Source: an uncultured Lachnospiraceae bacterium (lineage in GTDB: Bacteria; Bacillota; Clostridia; Lachnospirales; Lachnospiraceae). Taken from it: a stretch of DNA of 64,000 nt. Each line of letters starts with the position of its first letter. Position 1 is the stretch's first letter. The translations under genes and the position numbers were made by a program. Shown here in pieces: positions 60,599 to 64,000 of this stretch. The DNA lies in assembly GCA_900318375.1 (NCBI GenBank), contig ONKG01000011.1, positions 54,385 through 118,384 on the forward strand. Reading direction: 5' to 3'. The notes beneath the pieces were generated by a model. It ran no database searches. It saw only the letters and a program-made list of their open reading frames with translations, and had not been told where the DNA came from.

Positions 60599-63500
60599 TT
60601 AAACGAGTTTGCTGATCTCGTCGAAGAGGTCGGCGTTTTCGCGGAGTTTGTTATCGCTGCCTACAACGCAGAGACAGTTGAAATCCATGATGGCGTCGAG
60701 GTAGTCGGCGAGGGCGCGGATGTCCGCGGGAGTTGCGTCGAGTACCTGGTCACGCTCTTTCTGGAGCATCTCATCGGTGAGGCCGGTGAGGTAGGAACTG
60801 AGGGAATAGCGGCCGTAGACGTAGGGCGTCATGGGCTGGTCAAGTCCGCTTACGGCTCCGATGATGTATTTGGTCATGGTGCGTTCGTCTGCCTCGAAGC
60901 TTCGGAGGAAATCCGCGGTATTTTTGAAGGTATCGATGGTGCGGCGCAGGTGCGGGTCGCGGTAGGAAACGAGGAAGGCGTTTCCTTCGCGTGTGAAGCT
61001 GCTCATGCAGCCATAGGCACCGCCTTCGACGCGGATGCGGTTCCACAGGTACTCGTAGCCCAGCAGGACGCGAAGTACGCGGAAAGCACCGGTGCTGGGA
61101 CGTTCAGGAGCGGCAAAGCGGCCTGCGCAGCAGACAAACTGTACCTGGCCGGCAGTTGTGAAGCCCTCTCTCTTCCTTACAGGAACAGGATCAAAGAAGT
61201 CGGGTTCTGTCTGCAGGGGCGGATTGAGCTGTCCTGCAAGGTCCTGAACAGCAGCGAGGATCTCTGGAATGTCCTCTTCGCAGGCGGTGCAGTCGAAGGT
61301 GAGGTTATCCGCGCGGAAAATCATGACTGCCATCTCCTGAAGGAGTTTGCAGAGGTCCTGGATAGAATCTGGCTCGCTGCAGACCTTATCAAATGTGCGG
61401 TAGGCTTCGAGGCCTGCAACCATGTCCATAATGACGCCGGCCTTGGTGAGGTAGGACAAGGAGCGCTGGGCAGCGGTGGCGTGTCCTGCGGAAGCCATGC
61501 CTGCCCGCATGCCTGCGCGTTCTTCTTCGAGGACCTCGAGAATCCGCTCGGGCATGTTATAGTTGGTAGTCATGAGAATCTCACGGATCAGACGGATGAC
61601 GTCTTTAAGGTTTTTGTGAAGGGCCTTGACACTGACTTCAAAAGTCAGGCGATATCCATACTTCGGAGCTTTCTCAGCAGGGCCGTACCAGTTATAGCCG
61701 CTCACGACACCGCCGAGCCCTCCGATGGAGATATTGATCTCGTGACCGAGGGAAGCATAATTATAGGATTCCGTGTCCAGGACACTGAAGAGAGTTTTGA
61801 AAATACCCAGGCAGCGGATATATTTTTCCGGAAGGTCACGAATATCAAAAAGGAAAGTCATGTAGTCGATCCGGTTGGTAAACTGGGGATGGGTCACAGC
61901 GGTAAAGGAAGTTTCCTCTGAAGACGAATTGTTCTTCGCCGCAGAAAGAGCAGACCCACTTGCGGACGATTCGTTCTTCGCCGCGGAAACAGCAATCCCC
62001 TTTGCAGCAGAGTCCCTCCCGGCCGCTGACAGTGTGCGGACCTCGTTAAGAATAGTGGCTGCCTTGCGGGTCAGATCCTCACGGCGGAGCATGGGGATTT
62101 TTTTCTTATCTTCTTCAGAATCTTCGGTCTGCTGCCAGGCGCGGAGAGCGGCGAGCTCGTCGACGATCTTCTGCCTCTGCTCACTGCTGAGGCTGTCTGC
62201 CAAGGTCTTCATACGGCCGCGCATTTCTTCATCAAGGCGGTCGGAAAGACCCTGCTCGGGATCCAGCACGATAACAGCACAGTGGGGATTATCCAGCAGG
62301 CACTCATGAATCAGTTTTTCAAAAAAGCCCTTGTTCTTCTGTTCCCGGAGATAGTCAAAGTACTCTCCGACTTCCAGGCCGATGAAGGGTTTCCTGTCAT
62401 CGTAGAGCCAGGAGTCCAGGGCGTTCAGGCCGTAAACGAGTCCCTTGGAATAGGAACCGAAATCCGCTTCGCGATAGCGGAATTCATAAAGGTTGATACC
62501 GGCTTCCAACGCGCGGGGGTTGATGCCTTTTTCAGCAATATCGGCAAGAGTCTCCCGGATGGTGCTCACAAACTCTTCCTTGCGGGAAGGATCGGTGTAT
62601 TTTGACACGATCGAATAGTAAGGCTGGCGGATTCCTGACTCAAAAATGGTATAGACGTCTTCTCCGAGGCCTTTGTCGCGCAGAGCCTTGCGGACAGGGG
62701 CACCCTCGGCGTCGCAGAGGGCGTAATTGAGGATCTTGATGGCCATAATGCGGCCGACATCCAGACTGTCGGGAAGGACTGCCAGATTCCAGGAAAGATA
62801 GGATTTACCTGCGGGATCTTCCTCGGGGAGGATCGAATAGGTGCAATGAGCCTCAACAGGCGCATCAAAAGCAGGCTCCACGGGAATCGAGGAGTCGATC
62901 TCCAGACGGTCAAATTTTGACAGGTAGTTTTCGTCGATCCATGTCAGACGCTCGGCCATGTCCATATCGCCGTAGAGGTAGATATAGCTGTTGGAAGGGT
63001 GATAATAGCGGCGGTGGAAATCAAGATAGTACTCGTAAGTGAGGTCGGGAATGTTGACCGGATCTCCGCCGGATTCATGCTGATAGGGTGTATGCGGATA
63101 GAGGACTGCGTTGATCTCCCGCCCCAGAATGTCATCTGCCTGCGAAAGAGCGCCCTTCATCTCGTTGTAGACAACACCGTTGACTGTAATCTCACTGTCG
63201 GCGCTGTCTGCCTCGTAATGCCAGCCCTCCTGGCGGAAAATATTCTGTTCTTTGTAAATATTTGGATAAAAAACCGCATCCAGGTAGACATGCATGAGGT
63301 TTTTGAAATCCTGCTCATTGCAGCTTGCGACCGGATAGACTGTCTTGTCCGGATAGGTCATAGCGTTGAGGAAGGTGTTGAGAGAACCCTTGGCGAGCTC
63401 GATGAAAGGATCCTTGACAGGGAAGTCCCTGGAGCCGCAGAGCACTGTGTGCTCAATGATATGCGCGACACCGGTGGAGTCCTCAGGCGGCGTGCGGAAG

Positions 63501-63694
63501 GCAATGTAAAAGACCTTGTTATTGTCATTTTTCGGAAGCAGTGCCACGCGCGCACCTGTCTTTTTGTGCCTGAGCAGCCAGCTGTCGCTGTCCACATCCG
63601 GCAGGAAGTCATGCGCGATCACTTCGTATGCCGCAAGGTTTTCAATACCGGTCTTTCCGTCAAAAGTTTCTTTTTTATCATGGGTAAATTCCAT
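60599..63694 (-). CDS. M16C metalloprotease (insulinase family, presequence protease-like)
   Basis: A 1031-residue zinc protease. The inverted zinc motif HxxEH is at residues 78-82 (HIIEHTVLCGS), the downstream Glu in GVVYNEMKGALSQ, and the C-terminal half contains the catalytically inactive homologous domains. Length and layout match PreP/M16C proteins, which form a closed chamber and degrade unfolded peptides. No signal peptide, so it is cytoplasmic. A stretch with repeated SAAKNESSASGSALSAAKNNSSS is inserted around residues 570-600. It begins the minus-strand unit with era and recO. Confidence 0.93.
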   Translation of the reverse strand: MEFTHDKKETFDGKTGIENLAAYEVIAHDFLPDVDSDSWLLRHKKTGARVALLPKNDNNKVFYIAFRTPPEDSTGVAHIIEHTVLCGSRDFPVKDPFIELAKGSLNTFLNAMTYPDKTVYPVASCNEQDFKNLMHVYLDAVFYPNIYKEQNIFRQEGWHYEADSADSEITVNGVVYNEMKGALSQADDILGREINAVLYPHTPYQHESGGDPVNIPDLTYEYYLDFHRRYYHPSNSYIYLYGDMDMAERLTWIDENYLSKFDRLEIDSSIPVEPAFDAPVEAHCTYSILPEEDPAGKSYLSWNLAVLPDSLDVGRIMAIKILNYALCDAEGAPVRKALRDKGLGEDVYTIFESGIRQPYYSIVSKYTDPSRKEEFVSTIRETLADIAEKGINPRALEAGINLYEFRYREADFGSYSKGLVYGLNALDSWLYDDRKPFIGLEVGEYFDYLREQKNKGFFEKLIHECLLDNPHCAVIVLDPEQGLSDRLDEEMRGRMKTLADSLSSEQRQKIVDELAALRAWQQTEDSEEDKKKIPMLRREDLTRKAATILNEVRTLSAAGRDSAAKGIAVSAAKNESSASGSALSAAKNNSSSEETSFTAVTHPQFTNRIDYMTFLFDIRDLPEKYIRCLGIFKTLFSVLDTESYNYASLGHEINISIGGLGGVVSGYNWYGPAEKAPKYGYRLTFEVSVKALHKNLKDVIRLIREILMTTNYNMPERILEVLEEERAGMRAGMASAGHATAAQRSLSYLTKAGVIMDMVAGLEAYRTFDKVCSEPDSIQDLCKLLQEMAVMIFRADNLTFDCTACEEDIPEILAAVQDLAGQLNPPLQTEPDFFDPVPVRKREGFTTAGQVQFVCCAGRFAAPERPSTGAFRVLRVLLGYEYLWNRIRVEGGAYGCMSSFTREGNAFLVSYRDPHLRRTIDTFKNTADFLRSFEADERTMTKYIIGAVSGLDQPMTPYVYGRYSLSSYLTGLTDEMLQKERDQVLDATPADIRALADYLDAIMDFNCLCVVGSDNKLRENADLFDEISKLV

Positions 63695-64000
63695 ATGAAT
63701 GATCCGTCTCCTTATCTAACTTATCTAAATTTACCTAACTTATTGGAAATGAAATATGGGACAATCAGAACCGTACCCTATGTCCCGGTATCCTGGACCC
63801 GTCCCCTGTATCCCAATGAAAGCCGGAAAAATCATGGGGCAGTCAGAACCGTCCTTAGTATTCCGTATCCGTGTCCTGCAGACAGCGAAAAATGAGTCGT
63901 GCAGAACCGTCCCAATGGTATTTAGTTAGGCCGAAACCTCCCTTGGCGCTTGCATGCCATCCCATTTATTCATCTGCATGTATTTCCGTTATTGGCCCCT
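63695..64000. other. 306-base right edge: palindromic repeat cluster D and end of an unseen gene
   Basis: Repeat half-sites lie at 63758-63778 (GGGACAATCAGAACCGTACCC), 63837-63854 (GGGGCAGTCAGAACCGTCC) and 63892-63913 (ATGAGTCGTGCAGAACCGTCCC), the same family as clusters A-C. The last 35 bases could hold the end of a minus-strand frame stopping at 63966-63968, but ten codons are too few to call. Confidence 0.7.

Noticed and set aside
63966-64000. End of a minus-strand gene at the right edge
   Set aside because: Only about ten codons before a TAA are visible, not enough to tell a gene end from chance.

Overview
The window reads as a chromosomal segment of an anaerobic, low-copy-repeat-rich Firmicute, most likely of the Clostridia (Lachnospiraceae-like). 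The reasons are the gene families (SepF, the YggS/HlyD-like cell-division neighbourhood, a PF06838 methionine gamma-lyase-like protein, DUF5662, a cytidylate-kinase-like protein, a single-chain glycyl-tRNA synthetase, a Na+-pumping decarboxylase operon), the AGGAGG-type ribosome sites, the TTGACA/TATAAT-type promoters and the moderate base composition. There are no rRNA or tRNA genes, no CRISPR array, no insertion sequence with a transposase and no prophage; it is mostly core genome.

Layout. 0-2.1 kb: the end of an unknown protein, a repeat cluster, a DUF5662 protein and a hypothetical protein. 2.1-10.2 kb: tRNA modification and mismatch repair (miaB, mutS, mutL, miaA). 10.2-18.6 kb: a PLP enzyme, radC, then envelope growth (PBP2, RodA), methylglyoxal synthase and a D-Ala-D-Ala carboxypeptidase. 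18.8-24.7 kb: a small P-loop protein, an HlyD-like membrane protein, yggS, sepF, lspA, an RluA-type pseudouridine synthase and a kinase-like protein. 24.8-32.9 kb: the most accessory-looking part, with an NlpC/P60 secreted hydrolase, a tandem hairpin array, a membrane-anchored unknown, a tyrosine recombinase and a secreted lysozyme-like repeat protein. From 27.0 kb rightward everything except the recombinase lies on the minus strand: mazG, an HD hydrolase and a HAD phosphatase (33.4-35.5 kb); lysA, ung, a PepD-type dipeptidase, hisF and hisH (35.6-41.5 kb); a histidine kinase, its response regulator and a glycogen debranching enzyme (41.6-46.2 kb); a five-gene biotin-dependent Na+ decarboxylase operon (46.6-52.3 kb); scpB, rpsU (58 codons), alaS, glyS, recO, era and an M16C metalloprotease (52.6-63.7 kb).

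Two themes stand out. First, the non-coding DNA carries much repeat structure: a 168-bp cloverleaf-like palindrome where mreBCD would be expected, a four-hairpin array, four clusters of a GGGACGGTTCTGA/TCAGAACCGTCCC palindromic family, and tandem arrays of 10, 12, 14, 16 and 40 bp lying between genes and often reaching into the stop codon of the upstream gene. The same tendency appears inside genes as tandemly repeated or acidic extensions (LspA, RluA-type synthase, PepD, ScpB, MazG, Era, MutS). Second, the morphogenesis loci are reduced: radC is followed directly by PBP2-RodA without mreBCD or minCDE, and sepF directly by lspA without ylmH or divIVA. Functional calls come from motifs and neighbourhood read by eye; no database search was run.
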